Origin: Alphaproteobacteria bacterium
Lineage (GTDB): Bacteria; Pseudomonadota; Alphaproteobacteria; UBA8366
Length of the DNA stretch: 5,643 nt
Direction of reading: 5' to 3'
Assembly: GCA_030743445.1 (NCBI GenBank)
Contig: JASLSL010000211.1
Span: 1 to 5,643 of the forward strand
Within the stretch, counting starts at the first letter, position 1, and every line of letters begins with the position of its first letter. The notes beneath the pieces are model-generated. The model saw only the letters and a list, made by a program, of their open reading frames with translations, made no database searches and was not told the DNA's origin. This document shows positions 1-5,643 of this stretch, piece after piece. A program made the translations under genes and the position numbers.

Positions 1-54
1 GGGCGGCAAGCCACCTTGGAGAGCAGGCGAATTAACGTTAGAGTGGGTATCGAA

Positions 55-867
55 ATGAACCGGACACCGCTCGGCGACATCACCGAAGACCAAATCGGCA
101 CCTACGAGGAGGACGGCATCGTCCTGCTGAAGGGGCTGTTCGACATGGATTGGGTCGAGCGGTTGCGCGACCTTGCGGAGGCGGATTTGGCCGATCCCGG
201 GCCGAAGGCCATGGAGCTGGACAAGAGCGGCGGCCGATTCTTCTTCGACACCTTCATGTGGACCTTCAACGACGGGTTCAGGACCGCGGTCTTCGAATCG
301 CCGGCCGCCGAGATCACCGCCACCATGATGCGCTCGGCCAAGACCAACATCATCTTCGACCAACTGCTGATCAAGGAGCCGGGCACGGCCGAGCGGACGA
401 TCTGGCATCACGACATCACCTACTGGCCGGTCGACGGCAACCAGGTCTGCACCCTGTGGCTGGCGCTCGACGAGGTGACGCCGGACTCCGGCGCCGTCGA
501 GTACGTCAAGGGCTCGCACAAGTGGGGTCAGCGCTACAAGGCCGAGGCCTTCGCCGGCGACGGCCGCTACAAGGAGCCGCTGCCCGAGGTGCCCGATATC
601 GAGACCCAGCGCGGCGAGCTCGACATCGCCCAGTTCGAGATGGCGCCCGGCGACTGCACGGTGCATCACGGGCTGCTGGTCCACGGGGCGCCGGGCAACG
701 AACTTTCCGACCGGCGGCGGCGCGCCTACGTCACCCGCTGGGCCGGCGACGACGCCATTTACTATCCCAGGCCCGACATCCAACCGATGATCTGGGCGCC
801 CGATGCCGCCGAGGGCGGCCCGCTCGACTCCAAGCTCTGGCCGGTGGTCTGGCGCCAAGGCGCGTAA
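55..867 (+). CDS. Phytanoyl-CoA dioxygenase (PhyH) family Fe(II)/2-oxoglutarate-dependent oxygenase
   Basis: The predicted soluble protein has 270 residues from the ATG at 55, a usual length for bacterial PhyH proteins. The family couples oxidative decarboxylation of 2-oxoglutarate to hydroxylation of a substrate; this member's substrate cannot be told. The iron-binding HxD motif is H118-H119-D120 (in WHHDITYWP) and the distal histidine is H210 (in LLVHGAPGN). Arg221, eleven residues after H210, matches the spacing of the 2-oxoglutarate-binding Arg in human PHYH. The stretch around residues 145-157 (DSGAVEYVKGSHK) is also typical of the family. All catalytic residues are present, so the enzyme should be active. 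There is no signal peptide or membrane segment. The frame stays open back to a TTG at 16 (13 more residues) and a GTG at 43. I chose the ATG because the extra residues match no family feature, but no strong ribosome site decides it. The gene stands alone in view and converges on the minus-strand operon. Confidence 0.9.
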   Translation: MNRTPLGDITEDQIGTYEEDGIVLLKGLFDMDWVERLRDLAEADLADPGPKAMELDKSGGRFFFDTFMWTFNDGFRTAVFESPAAEITATMMRSAKTNIIFDQLLIKEPGTAERTIWHHDITYWPVDGNQVCTLWLALDEVTPDSGAVEYVKGSHKWGQRYKAEAFAGDGRYKEPLPEVPDIETQRGELDIAQFEMAPGDCTVHHGLLVHGAPGNELSDRRRRAYVTRWAGDDAIYYPRPDIQPMIWAPDAAEGGPLDSKLWPVVWRQGA

Positions 868-884
868 GGCCCCTCGCCCACCCA

Positions 885-1044
885 CCGCTTCGCGGCCCTT
901 ACCCTCCCACTTCGTGGGTCCCTCCCTCTCCCATTGCATGGGAGAGGGGATTTAGACCGGGCTCGGCGCCAATAACCCTCTCCCGCGAGCGGGAGAGGGA
1001 GGGGCCCGCCGCGAAGCGGTGGGAGGGTGAGGGCCGCGAAGCGG
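885..1044. repeat. Composite inverted repeat (intergenic palindromic element)
   Basis: Two arms, 885-948 and 976-1044, are imperfect inverted copies of each other around a spacer at 949-975. Both outer ends carry the same 11-mer in opposite orientation (CCGCTTCGCGG at 885-895, CCGCGAAGCGG at 1034-1044). Each arm also folds on itself. Near the centre, 924-948 has an 11-bp stem (CCCTCTCCCAT) with a 3-base loop, and 976-999 has a stem of 10-11 bp (CCCTCTCCCGC) with a tiny loop. Further out, 906-918 (CCCAC/GTGGG) and 1005-1023 (CCGC/GCGG extended by CCC/GGG) form smaller hairpins. Paired arms with differing loops suggest two copies of one element inserted head to head, or one mobile palindromic unit. 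Similar CCCTCTCCC..GGGAGAGGG elements are scattered between genes in many GC-rich proteobacteria. It carries no credible gene. It may also help to block read-through between the two convergent genes. Confidence 0.85.
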
Positions 1045-1050
1045 TAATAT

Positions 1051-1076
1051 AAAAAAAGTTGCCTGGCACCTTTTTT
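1051..1076. terminator. Probable bidirectional intrinsic terminator between convergent genes
   Basis: On the minus strand the sequence runs A6, then GGTGC-CAG-GCAAC, then T7. The pairing 1052-1057 with 1071-1076 (A:T), 1058 with 1070, and 1060-1062 with 1066-1068 gives a stem of about ten pairs with one mismatch (1059/1069) and a 3-base loop. The T run at 1057-1051 (minus strand) starts directly after the stem, and the hairpin lies 9 bases beyond the CT2 stop codon, which suits an operon terminator. On the plus strand the same hairpin ends in T6 at 1071-1076, so it could also stop PhyH transcripts. The GC core is short, so termination strength is uncertain. Confidence 0.6.
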
Positions 1077-1085
1077 GGCATCTTT

Positions 1086-2648
1086 TTACGGCCTCACGCC
1101 GGTTCGCGCTTTCGGGCCGAGTTCCGTCGCAAGCCGGCTCTGTGCCGCCGCGATAAACTGGTGGAGGTAGGCCCGGGTCTCGCGCGGGTCGATCACGTCC
1201 TCGACGCCGAAGGCTTCGGCCGCGCGGAACGGCGAGGAGAACTCGCGGAGCTCCGCCTCGAGCTCCTGCTCGCGCGCCTTGGGGTCCGGATGCTCGGCCA
1301 ACTCGCGTCGGTAGGCGACCGCGACCCCGCCCTCGACCGGCAGCGAGCCCCACTCGGCCGACGGCCAGGCGATGCGCAGATTGACGCCGCGCTGCTGGCA
1401 GGTCGCCATCCCGGCCATGCCGTAGCACTTGCGAATAACGCAGGTCACCACCGGCACCGTCGCCTGGGAGGCGACATAGACCGCGCGCATGCCGGCGCGC
1501 AGCACGCCGTTCTCCTCGGCCTGCAAGCCGACCATGAAGCCCGGCACGTCGACCAGGAACACCAACGGGATGTGGAAGGTGTCGCAGAGCTCGATGAAGT
1601 GGCACTGCTTCAGCGCCTCGGCGACGTCCATCGCACCGCCGTAGACCATCGGGTTGTTGGCGACGACCCCGACGACGTGACCGCCGAGCCGCGCAAGGCA
1701 CGTGATCAGCGCGGTGCCGAAATCGGGTTGGATCTCGAACACCGAGTCCTTGTCGAACACAAGCTCGATCACCCGGCGCATATGGTAGGCCCGGCGGCGT
1801 TCCGCGGGCACGATGGTGAGTAGTTCGTCGTCCGCCCGCTCGACCGAATCGTCCGCCGGCCCCTGCGGCGGCGCCTGCCAGACGTTCTGCGGCATGTAGG
1901 AAAGGTAGCGCCGGATCATCCAGCAGCATTCCTCCTCCGAGGCCGCGACGTTGTCGATCGTGCCGCCCTTGGCGACCGCCACATCCGGGCCGCCGAGGTC
2001 CTCCTTGGTGATGCGTTGGCCGAGCGAGCGCTCGACCACCGCCGGGCCGGCGGCGAACACCTGGCTGGTTTCGGCGACCATCACCGACCAGTGGGAGAGG
2101 ATCGCGCGGCCCGCCGGCCCACCCGCGGCCGAGCCTAGCACCGCGCTCACCACCGGCACCTCGGCGAGCAGATCGACCGAGCGATCGAAGCTGTCGACCC
2201 CGGGGAAGGTGGCGTGGCCGCGGCGCTTGGCCGAGGTCACGGAGCCGCCGGCGCCGTCGATCAGGTTGACCAGGGGAATCCGGTACTGGTGCGCCAGGTC
2301 CTCGCTGAAGCCGCCCTGCCCGCCCTTGCGCCGGTCGAGCCGCGCCGTGGTGCCGCCGCGGATGGTGAAGTCCTCGCCGCCGACGACCACATCGCGGCCG
2401 CCGATCTTGGCAAGCCCGGCGACATAGGGCGCCGGTGTCACGCCCTGGACCTCGCCGGCCTCGTATTCGCCCGCACCCGTGAGCTTGCCGACCTCCTGGA
2501 ACGAGCCCTTGTCGACCAATGTGTCGATACGCTCGCGAATGGTGAGCCGGCCGGCCTGGTGCTGGCGCGCGACGTTCTCTTCCCCGCCCTGCTGCTCGGC
2601 CCAGCGGCGGCGCTGCTCGAGTTCCTCGATGTCGCGCTTCCGGCTCAT
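1086..2648 (-). CDS. Acyl-CoA carboxyltransferase subunit, divergent PccB/MCC-beta-like (CT2)
   Basis: This 520-residue protein has the usual length and two-domain crotonase-like fold of biotin-dependent carboxyltransferase beta subunits, which move the carboxyl between carboxybiotin and an acyl-CoA in the cytoplasm. The N-terminal part has RLTIRERIDTLVDKGSF (34-50), the family's lead-in helix and turn. The N-domain oxyanion segment is GSAAGGPAG (172-180) with both glycines. The C-domain shows VVANNPMVYGGAMD (328-341), CDTFHIPLVFLVDVPGF (355-371) and RKCYGMAGM (406-414), followed by AWPSAEWG (427-434). It departs from PccB in several places: the usual SGGARI segment reads DGAGGSVTSAKRRG (131-144), the YGGAYD motif reads YGMAGM, and the segment after AWPSAEWG has no match to the usual GAKGAVEI. 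Met414 lies where PccB has the specificity Asp, so propionyl-CoA is not a safe substrate call. The gene starts 7 bases after the carrier stop with only a weak ribosome site, which suggests translational coupling. It is the last gene of the operon. Confidence 0.88.
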   Translation of the reverse strand: MSRKRDIEELEQRRRWAEQQGGEENVARQHQAGRLTIRERIDTLVDKGSFQEVGKLTGAGEYEAGEVQGVTPAPYVAGLAKIGGRDVVVGGEDFTIRGGTTARLDRRKGGQGGFSEDLAHQYRIPLVNLIDGAGGSVTSAKRRGHATFPGVDSFDRSVDLLAEVPVVSAVLGSAAGGPAGRAILSHWSVMVAETSQVFAAGPAVVERSLGQRITKEDLGGPDVAVAKGGTIDNVAASEEECCWMIRRYLSYMPQNVWQAPPQGPADDSVERADDELLTIVPAERRRAYHMRRVIELVFDKDSVFEIQPDFGTALITCLARLGGHVVGVVANNPMVYGGAMDVAEALKQCHFIELCDTFHIPLVFLVDVPGFMVGLQAEENGVLRAGMRAVYVASQATVPVVTCVIRKCYGMAGMATCQQRGVNLRIAWPSAEWGSLPVEGGVAVAYRRELAEHPDPKAREQELEAELREFSSPFRAAEAFGVEDVIDPRETRAYLHQFIAAAQSRLATELGPKARTGVRP

Positions 2649-2655
2649 GCCACGT

Positions 2656-2877
2656 TCAGAGATTCAGCAGCGCGACCGCCTGGCCTTCGGCGACCGGCTC
2701 CTCCTCGGTGACCAGAATCTTGGCGACCGTGCCGGCGTCGGTCGAGACCACCGGGATTTCCATTTTCATCGACTCGAGGATCATCAGCGTGTCGCCCTCG
2801 GCGATCGTATCCCCTTCCTTGACCTCGATCTTCCAGACCGTCCCGGTGACGTCCGACTGTATCTCGACACTCGCCAT
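2656..2877 (-). CDS. Biotin carboxyl carrier protein, minimal biotinyl domain
   Basis: A 73-residue protein made up of a single biotinyl/lipoyl-attachment domain. The motif ESMKMEIP (35-42) holds the biotin-accepting Lys38, and the Met residues on both sides mark it as a biotin rather than a lipoyl domain. The opening half (VTGTVWKIEVKEGDTIAEG) and the closing half (STDAGTVAKILVTEEEPVAEG) form the mirrored beta-hairpins of the fold. It lacks the Ala/Pro-rich N-terminal linker and the longer N-terminal part of AccB-type carriers. It therefore resembles the free-standing small carriers that accompany acyl-CoA carboxylases, decarboxylases and transcarboxylases. It should shuttle CO2 as N-carboxybiotin to or from one or both CT subunits encoded beside it, after modification by a biotin protein ligase encoded elsewhere. 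A purine-rich AAGGGA lies 7 bases before the ATG and supports this start. Confidence 0.92.
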   Translation of the reverse strand: MASVEIQSDVTGTVWKIEVKEGDTIAEGDTLMILESMKMEIPVVSTDAGTVAKILVTEEEPVAEGQAVALLNL

Positions 2878-2884
2878 GCTCTCG

Positions 2885-2890
2885 TCCCTT
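2885..2890 (-). promoter_or_regulatory. Ribosome binding site of the biotin carrier gene
   Basis: On the minus strand AAGGGA lies 7 bases before the carrier ATG (2877). It sits in the 61-base gap after CT1, so the carrier is likely translated from its own site rather than by direct coupling. I see no convincing promoter in the same gap. Confidence 0.5.
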
Positions 2891-2915
2891 CGTTTCTTTT
2901 CGGTATCCGTTGCCT

Positions 2916-2941
2916 GTAGCCGGGGTCAGTAGCCGGGGTCA
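2916..2941. repeat. Perfect 13-bp tandem duplication at the CT1 stop codon
   Basis: The unit GTAGCCGGGGTCA occurs twice without a gap (2916-2928 and 2929-2941). On the minus strand this reads TGACCCCGGCTAC twice, and the TGA of the first copy is the CT1 stop codon. The bases just before the stop (ACCAGCTAT) look like a weaker, shortened relative of the unit. The repeat lies between CT1 and the carrier gene and lengthens the only real gap in the operon. Confidence 0.85.
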
Positions 2942-4489
2942 ATAGCTGGTCGGCCAGTTGGCCAGCCGATGTTGGCTCAAGCCGCCTGTCAGGCGCGCCA
3001 TGTGGACCTCGAACATGCGGATCAGCCAGGCCCGCGTATCCTCGGGCTTGATCACGTGCTGCACCCCGTAGGCGGCGGCGATGTCCCAGACCTCGCTCGC
3101 CAGGCGGAACTCCTCGAACTTCTTCTCGAACAGCTTCGGGTCGTCGTCCTCGAGCCGCTTGCCCTCGTTGCCGTGGACCACGTTGACCGCGAACGCCGGG
3201 TCCATGAAGCTGACCTCGGCCGTGGGCCAGGCCGCGACCTCGTCCGCGTTCCGTCCGCCGGCCATGTTGATATAGGCCTGGCCGTAATTCTTGCGGATCA
3301 TCACCGTCAGCTTTGGCGTGGTGACGAGTTGCAGCGCGTTCATGAAGTTGATGATCTTGCCGGGGGCACGCTGGCGCTCGGCGTCGAGGCCGATGACGAA
3401 GCCCGGATTGTCGACCAGGAACACCAGCGGAATATTGAAGCTGTCGCACAGAACCATGAAGCTGCACGCCTTGTCGCAGCCGTCGGCGTCGAGCGCGCCC
3501 CCCTTGTGCAGCGGATTGTTGGCAATGAAGCCGACCACCTTGCCGTCGAGGCGCGCCAGCGAGGTCACCGCGGTGCGCCCGAACCGGGCCTTCAGCTCGA
3601 ACATGCTGTCCTTGTCGGCAAGGGCGGCGATCACCTTGCGCATGTCGTAGACCTGGGTGCGCTTTTCCGGCAGCAGGTCGAGCACCTTCCGCGCCGTCTC
3701 GTCCGAGCCCTTCGGCACCGGCGCCTCGGGCGGCATTTCGTTGTGGTGGCTCGGCATGTAGCCGAGGAACGTCTTGATCGCGTCCAAGGCCTCCTCATCC
3801 GAGTCGACCGCGAGGTCCATCAGACCCGTCACCTCGGTGTGGAGGCGCCAGCCGCCGAGCTCTTCCGCATCGACCTGCTCGCCGATCGCCATCGAGACCA
3901 GGCGTTGGCTGGAGACCGCCATGATCGAGCCCTTGCGCATGACGTTGAAGTCGGCCATGCAGGCGTACCAGGTCGACGAGCCGTAGGCCATGCCGAGCAC
4001 CGCCGAGGCCCAGGGCGATTGGCGCAGGCGCAGGTATTGGGCCGGGTCCCAGGCCAACATGGCGCCCATGTTGTAGGCCCCCATGTTGTCGGGAATCCTG
4101 GCGCCCGAAGACTCGCCGAGGAAGACCATCGGGATGCCGCGCTCGGTCGCGGCGCGCTTGACCCAGCCGATCTTCTTCATGTTGGTGGTGCTGGACGACG
4201 CGCCCTTGACCGTGAAGTCGTTGGCGACGAGCGCCGCCTCGCGCCCGTCGATCCGCCCATAGCCGGTGATCTTGCCGTCGGCCGGCGTGGACTCGCGATC
4301 CTCCGGCAAATGCGAGACTGCGAAGAGCCCGGATTCGACGAAGCTGCCCTCGTCCATCAGGTAGGCGATCCGCTCGCGCGCGTTCATCAGGCCGGCGTTG
4401 CGCCGGCGCTCGAGCCGCTCCTCCCCGCCCATGGCAAGGGCCGCGCGCATCCGCCGGTCGTATTCGTCGAGCAGGTCGTCGAACGCCAT
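2939..4489 (-). CDS. Acyl-CoA carboxyltransferase subunit, PccB/MCC-beta-like (CT1)
   Basis: A 516-residue carboxyltransferase subunit of normal family length with both crotonase-like domains. In order it shows NARERIAYLMDEGSF (36-50), DFTVKGASSS (91-100), ESSGARIP (126-133), the N-domain oxyanion stretch GMAYGSS (166-172), LGYMPSH (242-248), and LARLDGKVVGFIANNPL (311-327). These are followed by CDSFNIPLVFLVDNPGF (348-364), RKNYGQAYINM (399-409) and AAWPTAEVSFMD (419-430). The family transfers CO2 between carboxybiotin and an acyl-CoA. The second Gly of the usual AGGA oxyanion motif is Ser171, and Ile407 stands where propionyl-CoA carboxylases have Asp and acetyl-CoA-using relatives have Ile. 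The substrate is therefore open and need not be propionyl-CoA. The start is the ATG at 4489-4487, which overlaps the upstream stop as TGATG and has GGAGAGG just before it. The frame continues 16 codons further up to 4537, but those Arg-rich residues come from the overlapping gene and are rejected. It is similar to CT2 in architecture but clearly diverged from it. Confidence 0.9.
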   Translation of the reverse strand: MAFDDLLDEYDRRMRAALAMGGEERLERRRNAGLMNARERIAYLMDEGSFVESGLFAVSHLPEDRESTPADGKITGYGRIDGREAALVANDFTVKGASSSTTNMKKIGWVKRAATERGIPMVFLGESSGARIPDNMGAYNMGAMLAWDPAQYLRLRQSPWASAVLGMAYGSSTWYACMADFNVMRKGSIMAVSSQRLVSMAIGEQVDAEELGGWRLHTEVTGLMDLAVDSDEEALDAIKTFLGYMPSHHNEMPPEAPVPKGSDETARKVLDLLPEKRTQVYDMRKVIAALADKDSMFELKARFGRTAVTSLARLDGKVVGFIANNPLHKGGALDADGCDKACSFMVLCDSFNIPLVFLVDNPGFVIGLDAERQRAPGKIINFMNALQLVTTPKLTVMIRKNYGQAYINMAGGRNADEVAAWPTAEVSFMDPAFAVNVVHGNEGKRLEDDDPKLFEKKFEEFRLASEVWDIAAAYGVQHVIKPEDTRAWLIRMFEVHMARLTGGLSQHRLANWPTSY

Positions 4490-5643
4490 CAGTCCTCTCC
4501 GATTGCGGCCTTCGCCGGGTCGTGCCCGGCGCCGCAATAGACCACGCCGGCGGCCTCGAGCTCGGCGATCGCGGCCTCGTCGAGACCGAGCCGTTCGCGC
4601 AACACCTCGGCGGTATCGACGCCGGTCTGGCCGCCCGACTTCTGAATTTTACCCGGGGTCTCGGACAGTTTGGGGACGACGTTGGCGAGCTTGACCGAGC
4701 CGAGGTCGTCGTCCGGCACGTCGACGATCATCTCGCGGGCGGCGTAGTGCGGGTCCTCGAAGATGTCCTCGATGGTGTAGATGCGCGCCGCCGGTACGCC
4801 CGCGTCCTCGAGCAATTTCTCGATCTCGTCGAGCGGGTACCGCGCGGTCCATTCGCCGACGATCTCGTCGACCTCGTCCTCGTTGGCGTTGAGCGACACC
4901 TGTTCGGCGAACTTGGGATCGTCGAGCAGGTCCTCCCGGCCCATCACCCGGGCCATCCGCTCCCAGACCCGCATGCTGCCGGCGGTGATGTGGATGTGCC
5001 CGCCTTCCTTGGTCGGATAGAGATTGTTCGGCGTGCTGTTCGGCAGCCGCGAGCCCATGCGGTTTGGCACCGCGCCGAGCTTCTCGTAGGCCGGCACGTA
5101 GGGCTCCATGTAGCTGAACGCACACTCGTAGAGCGCGGCATCGATGCATTGGCCGCGCCCGGTGACGTTGCGATGCAGCAGCGCCATCGCGACCCCATAG
5201 GCGGCATAGGTGCCGCCGATCTCGTCGGTCAGCGACACCGCCATCCGGGCCGGCGGACGGTCCGGATCGCCGGTCAGGTGGCGCAGGCCGCTCACCGCTT
5301 CGCAAACGACGCCATAGCCGGCGCGCGCCTTGTAGGGGCCGGTCTGCCCGAAACCGCTGATCCGAACCATGACCAGGCCGGGATTGATCGCCGAGAGATC
5401 GTCGTAGCCGAGTTCCCAGCTCTCCATCGTGCCCGGCCGGAAGTTCTCGATCAGGACGTCGCAGTCCTTGACCAAGTCGCGGATCAGGTCGCGGCCGCGT
5501 TCCTCGCGCAAGTTGATCGACGCCATCCGCTTGTTGCGGCAGATGCTGGCGGCGTAGAGCGACTTGCCCTCGTGGCGCTTGCCGAAGGTGCGCACCGGGT
5601 CGCCGTCCGGTGTCTCGATCTTGATGACCTCGGCGCCGAAATC
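4489..5643 (-). CDS. Family III (CaiB/BaiF) acyl-CoA transferase, 5' end cut by the window
   Basis: 384 residues are visible. The frame is still open at the right edge, where it begins DFGAEVIKIE, the signature normally found about 25-35 residues into family III CoA-transferases; a short N-terminal piece is therefore missing. An internal GTG at 5595 is not the start. Other family marks are LIENFRPGTM (64-73 of the visible part), RISGFGQTGPY (94-104), a Gly-rich turn, and GRGQCIDAALYE (162-173). These enzymes move CoA between carboxylic acids, usually from a cheap donor such as succinyl-CoA, in the cytoplasm. The nucleophile position (Asp169 in formyl-CoA transferase) is Glu173 here, encoded at 5125-5127. 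The related racemases (AMACR type) have a catalytic His in AGHD; here the sequence is AGYG, which argues against a racemase. It heads the visible operon and probably supplies the CoA ester on which the carboxyltransferase proteins act. The substrate is unknown. Confidence 0.9.
   Translation of the reverse strand, partial: DFGAEVIKIETPDGDPVRTFGKRHEGKSLYAASICRNKRMASINLREERGRDLIRDLVKDCDVLIENFRPGTMESWELGYDDLSAINPGLVMVRISGFGQTGPYKARAGYGVVCEAVSGLRHLTGDPDRPPARMAVSLTDEIGGTYAAYGVAMALLHRNVTGRGQCIDAALYECAFSYMEPYVPAYEKLGAVPNRMGSRLPNSTPNNLYPTKEGGHIHITAGSMRVWERMARVMGREDLLDDPKFAEQVSLNANEDEVDEIVGEWTARYPLDEIEKLLEDAGVPAARIYTIEDIFEDPHYAAREMIVDVPDDDLGSVKLANVVPKLSETPGKIQKSGGQTGVDTAEVLRERLGLDEAAIAELEAAGVVYCGAGHDPAKAAIGED
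4494..4500 (-). promoter_or_regulatory. Ribosome binding site that decides the CT1 start
   Basis: On the minus strand GGAGAGG ends 4 bases before the ATG at 4489. It lies inside the last codons of the CoA-transferase gene. With the TGATG stop/start overlap it supports re-initiation by terminating ribosomes and argues against the longer reading from 4537. Confidence 0.65.

Noticed and set aside
885..1044. CRISPR array or insertion sequence
   Set aside because: The arms are inverted rather than regularly spaced direct repeats, and there is no transposase frame or target-site duplication I can see.
150..1052. Plus-strand open frame of 300 codons overlapping the PhyH gene and the palindrome
   Set aside because: It is frame-shifted against PhyH, very rich in Arg, Gly and Ala, and runs through the repeat. 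No domain is visible.
899..1081. Small 60-codon minus-strand frame in the intergenic gap
   Set aside because: Its translation only reflects the hairpin repeats, and it has no ribosome site or family resemblance.
952..1929. Minus-strand open frame of 325 codons overlapping the end of CT2
   Set aside because: It is an out-of-frame shadow of CT2 continuing into the palindromic repeat, with low-complexity Arg/Gly-rich translation.
4490..4537. Extra 16 N-terminal residues for CT1
   Set aside because: They overlap the CoA-transferase end, are Arg-rich, and are unlike carboxyltransferase N-termini. The TGATG overlap and GGAGAGG favour the ATG at 4489.
2969..4540. Plus-strand open frame of 523 codons opposite CT1
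   Set aside because: It lies wholly antisense to a gene with clear carboxyltransferase motifs. Its translation is rich in His, Arg, Asp and Leu with no recognisable motif, as expected for the mirror frame of GC-rich coding DNA.
4489..5643. Alpha-methylacyl-CoA racemase instead of CoA-transferase
   Set aside because: The racemase catalytic His (AGHD) is replaced by Tyr (AGYG), although an Asp is kept at the second racemase position (LTDE).

Overview
The window is GC-rich and densely coded, with codons strongly biased to G or C at the third position. It looks like a chromosomal piece of a proteobacterium. An alphaproteobacterium, possibly Rhodospirillales-like, is my best guess from the protein style and the palindromic intergenic repeat, but nothing here fixes the taxonomy.

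Layout. A plus-strand gene near the left edge (55-867) encodes a phytanoyl-CoA dioxygenase (PhyH) family, Fe(II)/2-oxoglutarate-dependent oxygenase. The rest of the window (1086-5643) is a minus-strand gene cluster. In transcription order it holds: a family III (CaiB/BaiF) CoA-transferase, cut by the right edge; a biotin-dependent acyl-CoA carboxyltransferase subunit (CT1); a 73-residue biotin carrier protein; and a second, divergent carboxyltransferase subunit (CT2). The CoA-transferase and CT1 overlap by one base (TGATG). The carrier and CT2 are 7 bases apart. CT1 and the carrier are 61 bases apart. This packing indicates one operon.

The PhyH gene and the operon converge on a gap of about 220 bases. 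The gap holds a large composite inverted repeat (885-1044) and an AT-rich hairpin flanked by A and T runs (1051-1076). That hairpin can serve as a bidirectional intrinsic terminator and sits just past the CT2 stop codon.

How the genes may work together (inference): the CoA-transferase would load a carboxylic acid onto CoA, and the carrier plus CT subunits would add, remove or move a carboxyl group on the acyl-CoA. The unusual point is that there are two different CT genes and a free-standing carrier but no biotin carboxylase in view. That fits a carboxylase whose ATP-dependent subunit is encoded outside the window, a heteromeric alpha/beta-type CT, or an ATP-independent transcarboxylase. The PhyH gene is on the opposite strand, and a link to the operon is not shown.
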